Shown: positions 1 through 7,798, counted from the first letter of the stretch. The stretch is DNA of 16,329 bases from Holosporaceae bacterium (GCA_031284345.1 JAITAC010000091.1:1-16329), one strand, 5' to 3'. Translations and numbers: made by a program. Notes: a model not told the origin generated them from the sequence alone.

Positions 1-414
1 TCTAGCCTGTGCCGGAGTTGTTACCGTCGGCGCCGGAGCTCTTGACTGTACTGGAGCTCTTGACTGTATCGGCGTTGTTACCGTTGGCGCTAAAGCTCTT
101 GACTGCACCGGAGCCGCTGCTGGAGTTGGCGTAGCTACTCTAGCCTGTGCCGGAGTTGTTACCGTCGGCGCCGGAGCTCTTGACTGTACTGGAGCTCTTG
201 ACTGTATCGGCGTTGTTACCGTTGGCGCTAGAGCTCTTGACTGCACCGGAGCCGCTGCTGGAGTCGGCGTAGCTACTCTAGCCTGTGCCGGAGTTGTTAC
301 CGTAGGCGCTAGAGCTCTTGACTGTACTGGAGCTCTTGGCTGTATCGGCGTTGTTACCGTCGGCGCTAGAGCTCTTGACTGCACCGGAGCAGCTGCTGGA
401 GTTGGCGTAGCTAC
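1..414 (-). repeat. Three tandem 138-bp (46-codon) repeats
   Basis: Units lie at 1-138, 139-276 and 277-414, and a fragment of a fourth follows at 415-440. Spacing is exactly 138 bp. The units differ by only a few substitutions, many silent, which implies recent duplication or gene conversion. Inside each unit, the PVQSRA and APTVTTP modules recur, so the 46-mer itself arose from shorter duplications. The array continues past the left edge. Confidence 0.95.
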
Positions 415-831
415 TCTGGCCTGTGCCGGAGTTGCTACCGTCTGCGTTGTTACCGTAGACGTTGGCATTTGTCTCGCCGTAGCTGCATTAGTAAATGGCG
501 TCGTAACTCTCTCCGGCAACACGGGATGACTACTTATAAAATGGTCAGCGTTTGATACGGCGTTTCGAATTGCCCCCAACATCAAGACCCTATCCACATT
601 AAGAGGACGACTTTTGACCGATGTTACCATATGATTTAATTCATCGATCATTGCTTGACTTCCGCTAACATTCGTTAAACGTTGAAGAACTTCAATCCTA
701 GCATTACACGCCAGTTCATAGTTGTTTACCTTGATGGTTCTACCAGAAAAATTCATGGAATAACAATTAGTGCTAATAAAAAAAACAAAAAACATAAATA
801 GTATCTTTTGCGATATTTTCTTTTTCTTCAT
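1..831 (-). CDS. Secreted Pro/Thr/Ala-rich tandem-repeat protein, C-terminus beyond the left edge
   Basis: I do not recognise this protein. Read from the ATG at 831-829, the frame stays open for 277 codons to the window edge. Residues 1-25 look like a Sec signal peptide: MKKKK, then a hydrophobic stretch (ILFMFFVFFIS), with likely cleavage near CYS-M. Residues about 26-110 form a non-repetitive, probably helical domain. Residues 111-139 are a Thr/Pro/Ala linker. Residues 140-277 are three 46-residue repeats built from short pieces such as PTVTTPAQAR and APVQSRALAP. The repeats lack Cys and aromatic residues and should be extended, as in surface stalks or proline-rich effectors. A strong Shine-Dalgarno (AAGGGGGAAC, plus-strand 835-844) supports this start. 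The gene is divergent from carD across about 830 bp. It is partial here, so total repeat number and C-terminus are unknown. Export is inferred; function is not. Confidence 0.8.
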   Translation of the reverse strand, partial: MKKKKISQKILFMFFVFFISTNCYSMNFSGRTIKVNNYELACNARIEVLQRLTNVSGSQAMIDELNHMVTSVKSRPLNVDRVLMLGAIRNAVSNADHFISSHPVLPERVTTPFTNAATARQMPTSTVTTQTVATPAQARVATPTPAAAPVQSRALAPTVTTPIQPRAPVQSRALAPTVTTPAQARVATPTPAAAPVQSRALAPTVTTPIQSRAPVQSRAPAPTVTTPAQARVATPTPAAAPVQSRALAPTVTTPIQSRAPVQSRAPAPTVTTPAQAR

Positions 832-870
832 ACTGTTCCCCCTTCGACTTGGAATCAATAAATACACATA

Positions 871-876
871 ATTATA
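871..876 (-). promoter_or_regulatory. Candidate -10 element for the left secreted repeat protein
   Basis: On the minus strand a perfect TATAAT sits at 876-871, preceded directly by TG, about 40 bases before the ATG at 831. The best -35-like hexamer, TTGATA (903-898), is 21 bases upstream, longer than ideal. The same core, ATGTATAATT, occurs upstream of the right-hand repeat protein. Sequence-based guess only. Confidence 0.4.
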
Positions 877-1310
877 CATAACTAAAAGTAAAAAAAATAT
901 CAAAAACAATTATTTTTTTTGTTTTTTATTCGAAAAAAAATTATAAAAAAACATTTCTTATTTTTTATCTTTCTCCATGATTTTGCTAATCTGAAACCCG
1001 TTTACTTATAAAAATTCCCTCCGCTAACAAAAAATTTTATTATTTTCCGCTAATATGGAGATCGGTGAAAAATGTCCTGCGCACGCCCGGAACTTAAAAC
1101 CCAATAGAAAATCAATAAATTGACATAATGTTGCTCATATCTTTTGTCCAATTATTATTTTCAGTTGGAATTCTGTAGCTTTTATTTTTTCGACTTAAAA
1201 GTAGAAGAACTGTCCAAAAACACTAATCTCTCTTAAAACTTACTGAAAATCCAGCGTTTTTCAGCGATAATTTCTATTTTTATTTAGGCAATCTTCAATT
1301 CATCGCAAGT

Positions 1311-1349
1311 ATTAATCTTTTCAAATGATAAGAAAAGTGTTAATATACT
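1311..1349 (+). promoter_or_regulatory. Candidate promoter with an overlapping inverted repeat upstream of carD
   Basis: An interrupted dyad pairs ATTAA (1311-1315) and CTTTTC (1317-1322) with GAAAAG (1332-1337) and TTAAT (1340-1344). It directly abuts a -10-like TATACT at 1344-1349. No good -35 is visible at 16-18 bp; TTTTCA at 1318 is 20 bp away. If used for carD it would give a leader of about 310 nt. Weak call. Confidence 0.3.
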
Positions 1350-1664
1350 GTCGTTGAGATCCGAGAACATTTTTCGATATAGTAGGAAGAATTACCAAAT
1401 AAACGGAACGTTTATGGTTGATATTTGAACACTACCTACTCATATATGCTCGGACCGGTTACAAATTGGGCTTTTTTTGACTCCTCAGACGAGACACAAC
1501 ACAGAACCAAAACGTTCTCGAAGTGCTGCTTGCTATGTACAAGAATCTGAGTAACATCCGCCGAAAAAAATACCTGAAAAGAGCCGTTTGTCAACCGCCA
1601 CCAATTCGAAAAATTGCCGGACGCCCGCAGTCATAACATGAATAAATAGCTTAGGAGATTATAG

Positions 1665-2156
1665 ATGGAAGATAGTGGATTCGAAGAAGGACAATTGGTC
1701 GTATACCCCGCTCACGGAGTAGGTATAGTGCAAGGAATAGAAACACAAAATATTTCAGGCTCCGAATTAAAAGTCATCGTCATTGCCTTCGATAAAGACA
1801 AAATGGTGGTTCGCCTTCCACTAAATAAATTTACTTCAAAAAAAATTAGAAAGCTATGTACCAAAAAAGAAATGGAAGAAGCCATCGATTATCTGCGCGT
1901 CCCACCCAAAACGAAAAAAATGATGTGGAGTCGTCGAGCACAAGAATATGAGACAAAAATTAATTCCGGCGATCCAATTTCTATAGCACAGGTAGTAAGA
2001 GATCTGCACCGAACAGCAACACAGCCTGAGCATTCCTACAGCGAACGTCAGATCTATCAGGAAGCCCTCTGCCGCTTAATGCGCGAGTATGCCGCTGTAG
2101 CCCAAATCGACGAAAAACAAGCTATGGAAAATTTGGAAAAGGTCCTGGCCGCCTAA
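1665..2156 (+). CDS. carD: CarD/CdnL-family RNA polymerase-binding transcriptional regulator
   Basis: This 163-residue protein belongs to the CarD/CdnL family. These proteins bind the RNA polymerase beta subunit and stabilise open complexes at sigma-70 promoters, often rRNA promoters. The N-terminal RNAP-interacting domain is residues 5-70, with the family opening GQLVVYPAHGVGIV and the later VRLPL stretch. The helical C-terminal domain carries the conserved WSRRAQEYE, INSGD and VVRDL motifs (about 88-115) and the QIYQEAL helix. The length is normal for alphaproteobacterial members. The start is well supported by AGGAG at 1653-1657, seven bases before the ATG. Its stop overlaps the start of the next gene by one base, so the transporter is probably translationally coupled. 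Nothing looks degenerate. CarD is a core regulator in alphaproteobacteria, so this part of the window is probably host chromosome. Confidence 0.95.
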   Translation: MEDSGFEEGQLVVYPAHGVGIVQGIETQNISGSELKVIVIAFDKDKMVVRLPLNKFTSKKIRKLCTKKEMEEAIDYLRVPPKTKKMMWSRRAQEYETKINSGDPISIAQVVRDLHRTATQPEHSYSERQIYQEALCRLMREYAAVAQIDEKQAMENLEKVLAA

Positions 2157-3349
2157 TGCCTATTCTGCAGGCGCTGCTGGATCCGCTGCGCCGAATACCA
2201 AAACCGATCCTGCTGGTGGCTCTCTATGGACTGTTGCTGAACATCTCTACCCAGATGCTGTATTCGCATCTGGTACTGTTCCTAAAATTCGATCTCGAAG
2301 TAACGGAATCCCAAATCGGATGGATTGATGGAATAGGCGAATTCATCTCCTACCTAATCCGAGTATTCTCCGGAGCAATCAGCGATTACATCTACAATAG
2401 AAAATTACTGCTTCTGCTCGGATGCTCCATCTGCTGTCTGGTAAAGCCAATTTTCTCCTGCACAACATCCCTAATAAGCATTTGGGCAATAGAACTAATG
2501 GAACGCATCGGAAGCGGCATTCAGGCAAGTCCCCGCGATGCTCTGCTGGCAGATCTCGCCGATAAAAATAAACTCGCCGAAGCATTCGGATTTGCCAAAT
2601 CCATGAAAACCATCGGAACTATCGCAGGAACATCCATCGCTGTGCTCATAATGTATCTCTCCAACGGAAATTATTCCATACTCTTCAAAGCCGCATGTGT
2701 CCCTGCCCTGGTGGCCATTCTCCCCATCCTGAAAATAAAAGAACCCCATAATAACGTTTTTTTTTCAAAAAAATTCCAGAACCCATTTCAAAAAAAATAC
2801 CTCCTGTCGCTGGATTCTAAATTTTTCACGCTGATGGCATTCGCGTTTTTCTGCGAACTTGGACATTTCGGAGAATCATTGATAACCATAGAAGCTAGCC
2901 GATTCATTTCACCATCTATGGCCGGCATAACCACAGCCTTCATGGGCCTAGGACAAGTAATATTCGCCTATCCCATGGGACTACTGGCAGATAATTTCGG
3001 GAAATGTAGACTAATAAAAATTTGCCTTTTTCTGGCCGGAATATCCTACATTTTGACAGCAATTTCAGATAACTGCTGCGTTTTTTTCGCTTCCGTTGTA
3101 ATACTATGCGGACAACACGCCTCCATACAAGCGATATTTTTATCAATGATCAACAAAGACATAAATAAAAAATTGCGGGGCACCGCCATCGGGATATTCT
3201 ATTGCGCCATCGGCGGCTCCTACATGATATCCGCTGAAATCTGCGGCATAATATGCGAAAAATTCAGATACGAATATGCATTTTTGTATAGTTCGCTCGT
3301 ATGCTTCATCTGTTTTTTTCTTTGCCAATATCTATATAAATTTAAATAA
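2156..3349 (+). CDS. Major facilitator superfamily transporter
   Basis: This is a 397-residue inner-membrane protein with about twelve hydrophobic segments and a central cytoplasmic loop (about 195-220). The MFS signature between helices 2 and 3 is present as GAISDYIYNRK (73-83). The stretch ERIGSGIQASPRDALLAD (116-133) matches the helix 4-5 loop of MFS permeases that carry RIGxGIRxxPRDALIA. The fold implies proton-coupled transport; the substrate cannot be read from the sequence. The start codon overlaps the carD stop (TAATG), with no intergenic gap and no separate promoter. The N-terminal region (MPILQALLDPLRRIPKP) is amphipathic. No obvious terminator follows. In an intracellular symbiont such permeases often exchange host metabolites, but that is inference. 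Confidence 0.92.
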   Translation: MPILQALLDPLRRIPKPILLVALYGLLLNISTQMLYSHLVLFLKFDLEVTESQIGWIDGIGEFISYLIRVFSGAISDYIYNRKLLLLLGCSICCLVKPIFSCTTSLISIWAIELMERIGSGIQASPRDALLADLADKNKLAEAFGFAKSMKTIGTIAGTSIAVLIMYLSNGNYSILFKAACVPALVAILPILKIKEPHNNVFFSKKFQNPFQKKYLLSLDSKFFTLMAFAFFCELGHFGESLITIEASRFISPSMAGITTAFMGLGQVIFAYPMGLLADNFGKCRLIKICLFLAGISYILTAISDNCCVFFASVVILCGQHASIQAIFLSMINKDINKKLRGTAIGIFYCAIGGSYMISAEICGIICEKFRYEYAFLYSSLVCFICFFLCQYLYKFK

Positions 3350-3737
3350 TCGTAATACAATCGAGATAATATAAAAAAATTTAATATACCTATTGCAGAT
3401 TGATTAAAATTTTAGTAAAAACGAAGAATGAGCTGGTGAGAATCGAAATTTTTTTCGAGAGGGCTGGAAGAATAAAATAATTCGTTCCTAATAGGACAAA
3501 CTTCACTCCAACATTCCGAAATAAATAGCTGAATATCAACTGCTCTAGAAAGTAACATAAGTGGGTTATTGAAAACGTTGTTCGCAGAATTAGAGCGTAT
3601 TATCTATGTTCTGTCGTAGGTTTTCAAAATAATTTGTCACACAATTATATAAATATATGTGTGACAATGGCTGTTCAATAAAGATCGTACCTTTGTTGGA
3701 CATGTTTTTTTTTATGGTTTTGGTAGTAGGTGTAAGA
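3350..3737. other. Intergenic region upstream of the XRE regulator gene
   Basis: AT-rich and without a convincing gene. A small hairpin (TCGAAA 3443-3448 with TTTCGA 3453-3458) lies about 95 bp after the transporter stop and is a poor terminator candidate. The notable element is the inverted repeat at 3634-3667, listed separately. I treat the stretch 3657-3737 as 5' leader rather than coding sequence. Confidence 0.5.
3634..3667. promoter_or_regulatory. Perfect 10-bp inverted repeat, candidate operator
   Basis: TTGTCACACA (3634-3643) and TGTGTGACAA (3658-3667) are exact reverse complements separated by 14 AT-only bases. Each arm starts with TTGTCA, a passable -35, so promoters could face either way; TATGTG at 3656-3661 would be a weak -10. 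It lies about 70 bp before the chosen start of the XRE gene, as expected for autoregulation. An upstream ATG at 3657 falls inside the right arm, which argues against that start. Confidence 0.6.
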
Positions 3738-4157
3738 ATGTCTTTAGATTATAATATCGATAAAATAAAAAAAGTATCCAAAAATTTAGACGCTTTTATA
3801 GGAAATAAAATAAAATTTCGTAGGTCCATGTTGAGTATAAGTCAAGATAAGCTTGGATCTTATCTTGGCGTGACATTTCAGCAAATTCAAAAATATGAGA
3901 AAGGCGCAAACAGAGTCAGTGCCAGTATGTTGTATCGTATCGCGAATTTTCTAGATGTCAATATGTCGTTTTTTACGGACGGCTTCGATAATCCGTCAAA
4001 AATATTAAACGATGAAAATCATCCGATCTACAACATTGATATAAGCAAAAAAAAGGAATCCATCGACCTTTTGAAAGCTTATTACAAAATTAAAGATCCG
4101 TCTGTGAGAAAAAAAATATTAAAACTCATAAAGACGTTTTCTGTAACCGTGATTTAA
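3738..4157 (+). CDS. XRE-family helix-turn-helix regulator (PhrR/PraR-like)
   Basis: This 139-residue DNA-binding protein has an HTH_3 domain at residues 18-80. It contains the alphaproteobacterial signature RRSMLSISQDKLGSYLGVTF, followed by QQIQKYEKGANRVSAS. The C-terminal tail (about 110-135) reads LLKAYYKIKDPSVRKKILKLI. From memory, that tail is typical of the PhrR/PraR subfamily of rhizobia rather than of small phage repressors; PraR of Azorhizobium is known to repress R-body genes. I chose the ATG at 3738 because AGGTG precedes it and homology begins there. Longer frames back to 3657 would add a hydrophobic, unrelated segment and overlap the operator-like repeat. It sits between host genes and the capsid operon and could control the operon, but no copy of its putative operator was seen before the portal gene. 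Confidence 0.88.
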   Translation: MSLDYNIDKIKKVSKNLDAFIGNKIKFRRSMLSISQDKLGSYLGVTFQQIQKYEKGANRVSASMLYRIANFLDVNMSFFTDGFDNPSKILNDENHPIYNIDISKKKESIDLLKAYYKIKDPSVRKKILKLIKTFSVTVI

Positions 4158-4198
4158 AAACGGTTATATATATTTGTAGATTGTAATATCTGCAAATA
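4145..4198 (+). terminator. Two hairpins at the end of the XRE gene
   Basis: AACCGT (4145-4150) pairs with ACGGTT (4160-4165) across the stop codon. TATTTGTAGAT (4171-4181) pairs with ATCTGCAAATA (4188-4198) except for one G-T wobble, with a 6-base loop. Neither is followed by a clean T-tract, so termination is only a possibility; they could also belong to a structured RNA. Confidence 0.3.
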
Positions 4199-4727
4199 AT
4201 TTCACCTTGGGCGAATATCTTTCGCTCGGAAGGAAGGGGTGTCTCTTTTTATTTTGTACTAAATGGCAAGCTCTTCGCACTAAAATTTCATTTATAGTGG
4301 TGCGCTTCCAAATCGATACGCTAGCTCATCTGCAAAACAGATGTTCGCGTGCCGTTTATGTATCGTTTCCACACTGCGTTACCATACTAGACTGCGTTAC
4401 CATACTAGAAAATATGTTCATGAATTTACAAACTCAGCGAAATCTCAATTTCTTCTTGCTGATATTAATAGCTTTTTTCCCGGTATTTTTTCGCTTTGCC
4501 GTTGCCATCCCATCTCACCATTAATTCAAGAGCAAAATAAAATTTTACAACATTAAAAATAATATTATTCCGTTTTTGATGATCTAATTAATGATTTTTT
4601 ATAGCTAAAAATGCAGTTAATGTATTGAAAAATATGGGTATTTCAGATAACGCTTGCGTTTCATGAAAAAATATAGGATCATATTAATATTCAATAAAAC
4701 ATAATTAAATTTTAGATGGAGACGAAA
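4158..4727 (+). other. Hairpin-rich gene-free region upstream of the capsid operon
   Basis: A terminase would normally be encoded here; none is visible. Frames of about 105 and 71 codons exist but lack good starts, ribosome sites and protein-like composition. Elements seen are a hairpin GGGCGAA (4209-4215) with TTCGCTC (4221-4227, one G-U), alternative pairings around 4276-4304, a perfect stem CATCTG (4327-4332) with CAGATG (4338-4343), an 18-bp tandem duplication (4373-4408), and the dyad AACGC-TT-GCGTT (4649-4660). It may hold a small RNA, an operator region or a decayed gene. Confidence 0.45.
4373..4408. repeat. Two perfect 18-bp tandem copies
   Basis: ACTGCGTTACCATACTAG occurs at 4373-4390 and again at 4391-4408 without mismatch. 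Eighteen bases is a multiple of three but no supported gene covers it. Such a duplication can come from slippage or act as paired binding sites. Confidence 0.9.
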
Positions 4728-5870
4728 ATGCGAAATTTATTGAAGCATTTTGGTATAGGGAGAAAAACATCCAATGTTTTCTTTTCCTACCAAGGCGTAA
4801 GCGATCCCCAATGGACGCCATGCCGCTACGACACTATTTCCGAAAACGCTTTTCAGAAAAATGCCATTGCTTTTCGAGCAATTAACTTAATATCTCGGGG
4901 AATCGCTTCGATACCCATGAGCGTAAAAAATCACCACGATAAATCGGAAAATTTGGAATTGACGAATCTTTTAAATCGTCCAAACGAAAATCAGTCGCGA
5001 GGAATGTTTTTCGAGTCCCTGGTGAATTATTTGCTGATTTCTGGAAATGCGTTCATTTATTGGGGAGAAAACGGCGATTTAAACTGTCTTCGAACGGATC
5101 GAATCCGTGTCGTACCGAACGCGTCCAAAACAGCGGTCGAGTCCTACCAGTACGATGTTGATACTTCTACGTTTATTCTTTCCCGAAACGATATTTTGCA
5201 CCTGAAATTATTCAATCCGCTCAATGATTGGTACGGATTGGGCCCACTGCAGGTGGCATCCAGATCCATCGACCAACATAACGCCATTTCGGATCATAAC
5301 CTCGCCGTATTGCAAAATGGTGGGCGCCCTTCCGGATGTCTGATGGTAAAAAATGGTACGGAAAACCTCTCCGACGAACAACGAGAACAATTGCGGGAAG
5401 ATATAAAAAATGCCTACGCCGGATCTTCCAATGCCGGAAAAATGATGGTGCTGGAAGGATGTTTCGAATGGAAAGAAATGGGATTTTCTCCCAAAGATTT
5501 GGATTTTAGCGGCGGAAAAAATATTAGCTCCCGCGAAATTGCATTGGCGCTCGGAGTGCCTCCATCTATGGTGGAGCTATGTGAAAATTCTAACTTCGGC
5601 AGCTATAAAGAGGCACGTCTGCACCTATGGGAGGACACAATTCTGCCAATTGGAGAACTAGTCCGACTGGAGCTAAGCAACTGGTTTTCGAAAAAAATTG
5701 GTACACCGGTGGAGATAGTCTTCAATTTAGATGCTATCCACGCTCTTACCTCAAAACGAGAAATATTGTGGCAGAAAATATCTGATGCAAATTTCCTAAC
5801 CACCAATGAAAAAAGAGAAATCCTCGGCTTTCCTCCGCTGAACGAATCCGATGTGAAAAAAAACAAATAA
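4728..5870 (+). CDS. Phage/GTA portal protein (HK97 family, RcGTA g3-like)
   Basis: About 380 residues, normal for HK97-type portals. Twelve copies would form the ring at the capsid vertex through which DNA passes and to which the neck binds. The N-terminal QWTPCRYD motif, followed by FQKNAIAFRAINLISRGIAS, is the pattern of RcGTA g3 and related alphaproteobacterial portals. Downstream, LLNRPNENQSRGMFFES, LVNYLLISGNAF, DWYGLGPLQVASRSID and REIALALGVPPSMV are standard portal-family motifs. I prefer the ATG at 4728, because GGAGA lies at the right distance before it. The in-frame ATG at 4716 has no ribosome site and would add four residues. The stop overlaps the protease start by one base. No terminase gene precedes it. 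Confidence 0.94.
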   Translation: MRNLLKHFGIGRKTSNVFFSYQGVSDPQWTPCRYDTISENAFQKNAIAFRAINLISRGIASIPMSVKNHHDKSENLELTNLLNRPNENQSRGMFFESLVNYLLISGNAFIYWGENGDLNCLRTDRIRVVPNASKTAVESYQYDVDTSTFILSRNDILHLKLFNPLNDWYGLGPLQVASRSIDQHNAISDHNLAVLQNGGRPSGCLMVKNGTENLSDEQREQLREDIKNAYAGSSNAGKMMVLEGCFEWKEMGFSPKDLDFSGGKNISSREIALALGVPPSMVELCENSNFGSYKEARLHLWEDTILPIGELVRLELSNWFSKKIGTPVEIVFNLDAIHALTSKREILWQKISDANFLTTNEKREILGFPPLNESDVKKNK

Positions 5871-6592
5871 TGAAAACAAAAATGGAAACCAATAGCATGA
5901 AATTTTTAGCCACAAATACACAATTAAAAAAACAACTGCATAGTGAGATATCTTCTGCAGAAACAATACCGAATACCGCGCAGGACATGAATGAACTTGC
6001 CACCCATGAAGATCCCTATAGGAAATCCAGAGAAATTAATTGCGAAAAAAATCCACTGGGCAACCGCCTCCTAAAATCCCTGGAGGAAAATGGAGAGATC
6101 TCCGGCTACGCCAGTGTCTTTCGTGTGATCGATGGATACGGCGACAGCGTCGAAAAAGGAGCGTTTGTAAATTCCGTTCGTAAATTCAAAAACGGGAAAA
6201 AACCAAAATTACTCTGGCAACATAATGAAAATTTTCCCATCGGAGTCATAACAGACATTCACGAAGACGACTACGGTCTTTTTATAAAAGCACAACTGCT
6301 GTTTGAGATCCCAAAGGCAAAAGAAGTTTACGCCCTGCTAAAAAATAAAGCTCTCGATGGATTTTCCATTGGCTACAAAGTTAAAGACGAATATTTTGAC
6401 AACAACGTGCATCGTCTGACGGATATCGAATTGCTGGAAGTGTCCGTCGTTACGTTTCCAGCCTGCGAAAAAGCCATCGTCACTGGCGTAAAAACAAACG
6501 TTCTCGCCAATAACCATAACATGCAAAAATGCCTGGAACTCATAAAAAATATCTCTCAAAAAATAAACCACGCAATAAAAGGAAAAATATAA
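5870..6592 (+). CDS. Prohead maturation protease (HK97 family, RcGTA g4-like)
   Basis: A 240-residue serine protease of the U35/HK97 type that trims the capsid protein delta domain during head maturation. The core spans residues 75-208: GEISGYASVF, then LLWQHN with the catalytic His118, then ALDGFSIGY with the catalytic Ser166, then LLEVSVVTFPA. This spacing and wording match RcGTA g4 closely. The first 60-70 residues are a polar, poorly conserved extension, so a later start cannot be excluded. The chosen ATG overlaps the portal stop (TAATG), as expected for coupling. The C-terminal tail (210-240) is basic and asparagine-rich. The next gene overlaps by one base. Key residues are intact, so the enzyme is probably active. 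Confidence 0.93.
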   Translation: MKTKMETNSMKFLATNTQLKKQLHSEISSAETIPNTAQDMNELATHEDPYRKSREINCEKNPLGNRLLKSLEENGEISGYASVFRVIDGYGDSVEKGAFVNSVRKFKNGKKPKLLWQHNENFPIGVITDIHEDDYGLFIKAQLLFEIPKAKEVYALLKNKALDGFSIGYKVKDEYFDNNVHRLTDIELLEVSVVTFPACEKAIVTGVKTNVLANNHNMQKCLELIKNISQKINHAIKGKI

Positions 6593-7719
6593 TGAACAAG
6601 GATTTTCAAAACGCCATCGAAGAATTAAATAATAACGTCGAAACCCTCTTGGCAAATAACGAAAAAGAATTAAACGCACTAAAAACAAAAATAACAAAAG
6701 GAGAAAAAAATATGCCACTACCACTATCAGAAAATTTAGAAAATAACTGCGATCAAAAGTGTAATTTTTCCGATTATATTCGCAAAGGAATCGATTCATT
6801 TTTGAAAAAATCGCTCAATGGCGTAAATGGAAACGAAGGCGGACATTTTGTGCCGGAAAAAATCGCAATGCAAATAGGAGATAGATTAAAATTTTTGTCA
6901 CCGATGCGGTCTATTGCGAAAATTACCACCATATCGACAAATTCCCTGGACATGCTGGTGGATTCCAAAGATCCCGGAGCCGGCTGGGTGTCTGCAGAAA
7001 CCACTTCCAGAGACGAAACAAATTCTCCGGAAATACAAAAAATTAAAATTCCAGTTCACGAAATTTATGCAAAACCAAAAGCAAGTCAACGACTCCTGGA
7101 CGATGCTCAAATAAATGTCGAAGAATGGCTCATAAATAAAATTGCAGAAAAAATCGCCGCTCTCGAAAATTATGCCTTCACAAACGGAGACGGCGACGAT
7201 AAGCCAAAAGGATTTCTACACTATACCTCAGAGCCGTCTTCCATCAGAGAATTTGGGAAATTGCAGCATTTCTGCAGCGGCGCCGATGGAAAATTTTCAG
7301 TCGACAACAATCCCATAGACATTCTGCTGAATATGGTATGTTCGCTAAAGCCGATCTATGTGAAAAACGCCCAATGGTTGATGTCCCGTTCTGCTTTTGC
7401 GGAAATTAGAAAATTAAAAAATTCAGATGGTACTTGTTTGTGGCAGCCATCGCTATCGGAATCTACTCCGTCAACATTGCTGGGATACCCGGTGATAATT
7501 AATGAAGATATGCCGAATCTTGTAAGTGGAACAGCGTCCGTTTCTGTCGCATTCGGAGATTTCCATTCCGGATACCAAATTGTCGATAGGCAAGGATTAA
7601 AAATATTGCGAGATCCATATACGTCCAAGCCGTTTGTAGAATTTTATGCCACCAAACGCACCGGCGGCGCCATCGTGGATTTCGATGCGCTAAAACTTTT
7701 GAAGTTTTCCATCAACTAA
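6592..7719 (+). CDS. Major capsid protein (HK97 fold, RcGTA g5-like)
   Basis: A 375-residue HK97-fold shell protein. Residues 1-40 are a charged coiled coil typical of the delta scaffold region removed by the prohead protease. The body begins around GGHFVPEKIA (83-92). It follows RcGTA g5 almost motif by motif: SPMRSIAKI, GWVSAETTSRDET, ASQRLLDDAQINVEEWL, TNGDGDDKPKGFL, DGTCLWQPSL, LLGYPVI, EDMPN, AFGDFHSGYQIVDR, and the terminal LRDPYTSKPFVEFYATKR and FDALKLLKF. The start at 6592 overlaps the protease stop and has AAAGGA upstream. A second in-frame ATG at 6712 has an even better AAAGGAG site, so a shorter form lacking the coiled coil may also be made. The longer frame reaching back to 6529 lies inside the protease gene and is rejected. 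Confidence 0.95.
   Translation: MNKDFQNAIEELNNNVETLLANNEKELNALKTKITKGEKNMPLPLSENLENNCDQKCNFSDYIRKGIDSFLKKSLNGVNGNEGGHFVPEKIAMQIGDRLKFLSPMRSIAKITTISTNSLDMLVDSKDPGAGWVSAETTSRDETNSPEIQKIKIPVHEIYAKPKASQRLLDDAQINVEEWLINKIAEKIAALENYAFTNGDGDDKPKGFLHYTSEPSSIREFGKLQHFCSGADGKFSVDNNPIDILLNMVCSLKPIYVKNAQWLMSRSAFAEIRKLKNSDGTCLWQPSLSESTPSTLLGYPVIINEDMPNLVSGTASVSVAFGDFHSGYQIVDRQGLKILRDPYTSKPFVEFYATKRTGGAIVDFDALKLLKFSIN
6704..6714 (+). promoter_or_regulatory. Internal ribosome site and in-frame start in the capsid gene
   Basis: AAAGGAG directly before an A-run leads into ATG at 6712-6714, codon 41 of the capsid gene, in frame (MPLPLSEN). The spacing is near optimal and the site is stronger than that of the annotated start at 6592. 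It falls at the end of the predicted coiled coil. It could yield a 335-residue capsid form, or it may be chance in an A-rich lysine-coding stretch. Confidence 0.45.
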
Positions 7720-7798
7720 TTGCTGAAAAATAAAAATGCCGCCAAAACTTCCGCCGCATAAAAAATAACGATTCCACCCAAATATTAGGAGAAATAAA

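Larger units (their letters stand above)
832..1664. other. Long AT-rich intergenic region with dyads and possible gene remnants
   Basis: No convincing gene is visible on either strand. The region holds the promoter of the left repeat gene, a 7-bp stem (CTGAAAA 1243-1249 with TTTTCAG 1258-1264), and the dyad and -10 listed at 1311-1349. From about 1380 to 1640 the composition is richer in GC. Short frames interrupted by stops can be read there on both strands, for example about 50 codons on the plus strand ending at the TAA near 1635. This may be a decayed gene, but I cannot assign a family. Confidence 0.5.

Noticed and set aside
1..440. CRISPR array suspected from the regular repeats at the left end
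   Set aside because: The 138-bp units are contiguous with no unique spacers and are read through in frame as a protein.
3657..3737. N-terminal extension of the XRE regulator from the ATG at 3657
   Set aside because: No ribosome site, overlap with the inverted repeat, and a hydrophobic stretch absent from the family. The ATG at 3738 fits family length.
4207..4556. Frames of 105 and 71 codons between the XRE and portal genes
   Set aside because: The first starts at TTG without a ribosome site and the second at an ATG inside a hairpin. Composition is not protein-like, and the 18-bp duplication lies in them without giving a sensible repeat.
6529..6591. Upstream extension of the capsid frame
   Set aside because: It lies within the protease gene, is basic and unlike capsid N-termini. 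The ATG at 6592 overlaps the protease stop in the same style as the other genes of the operon.
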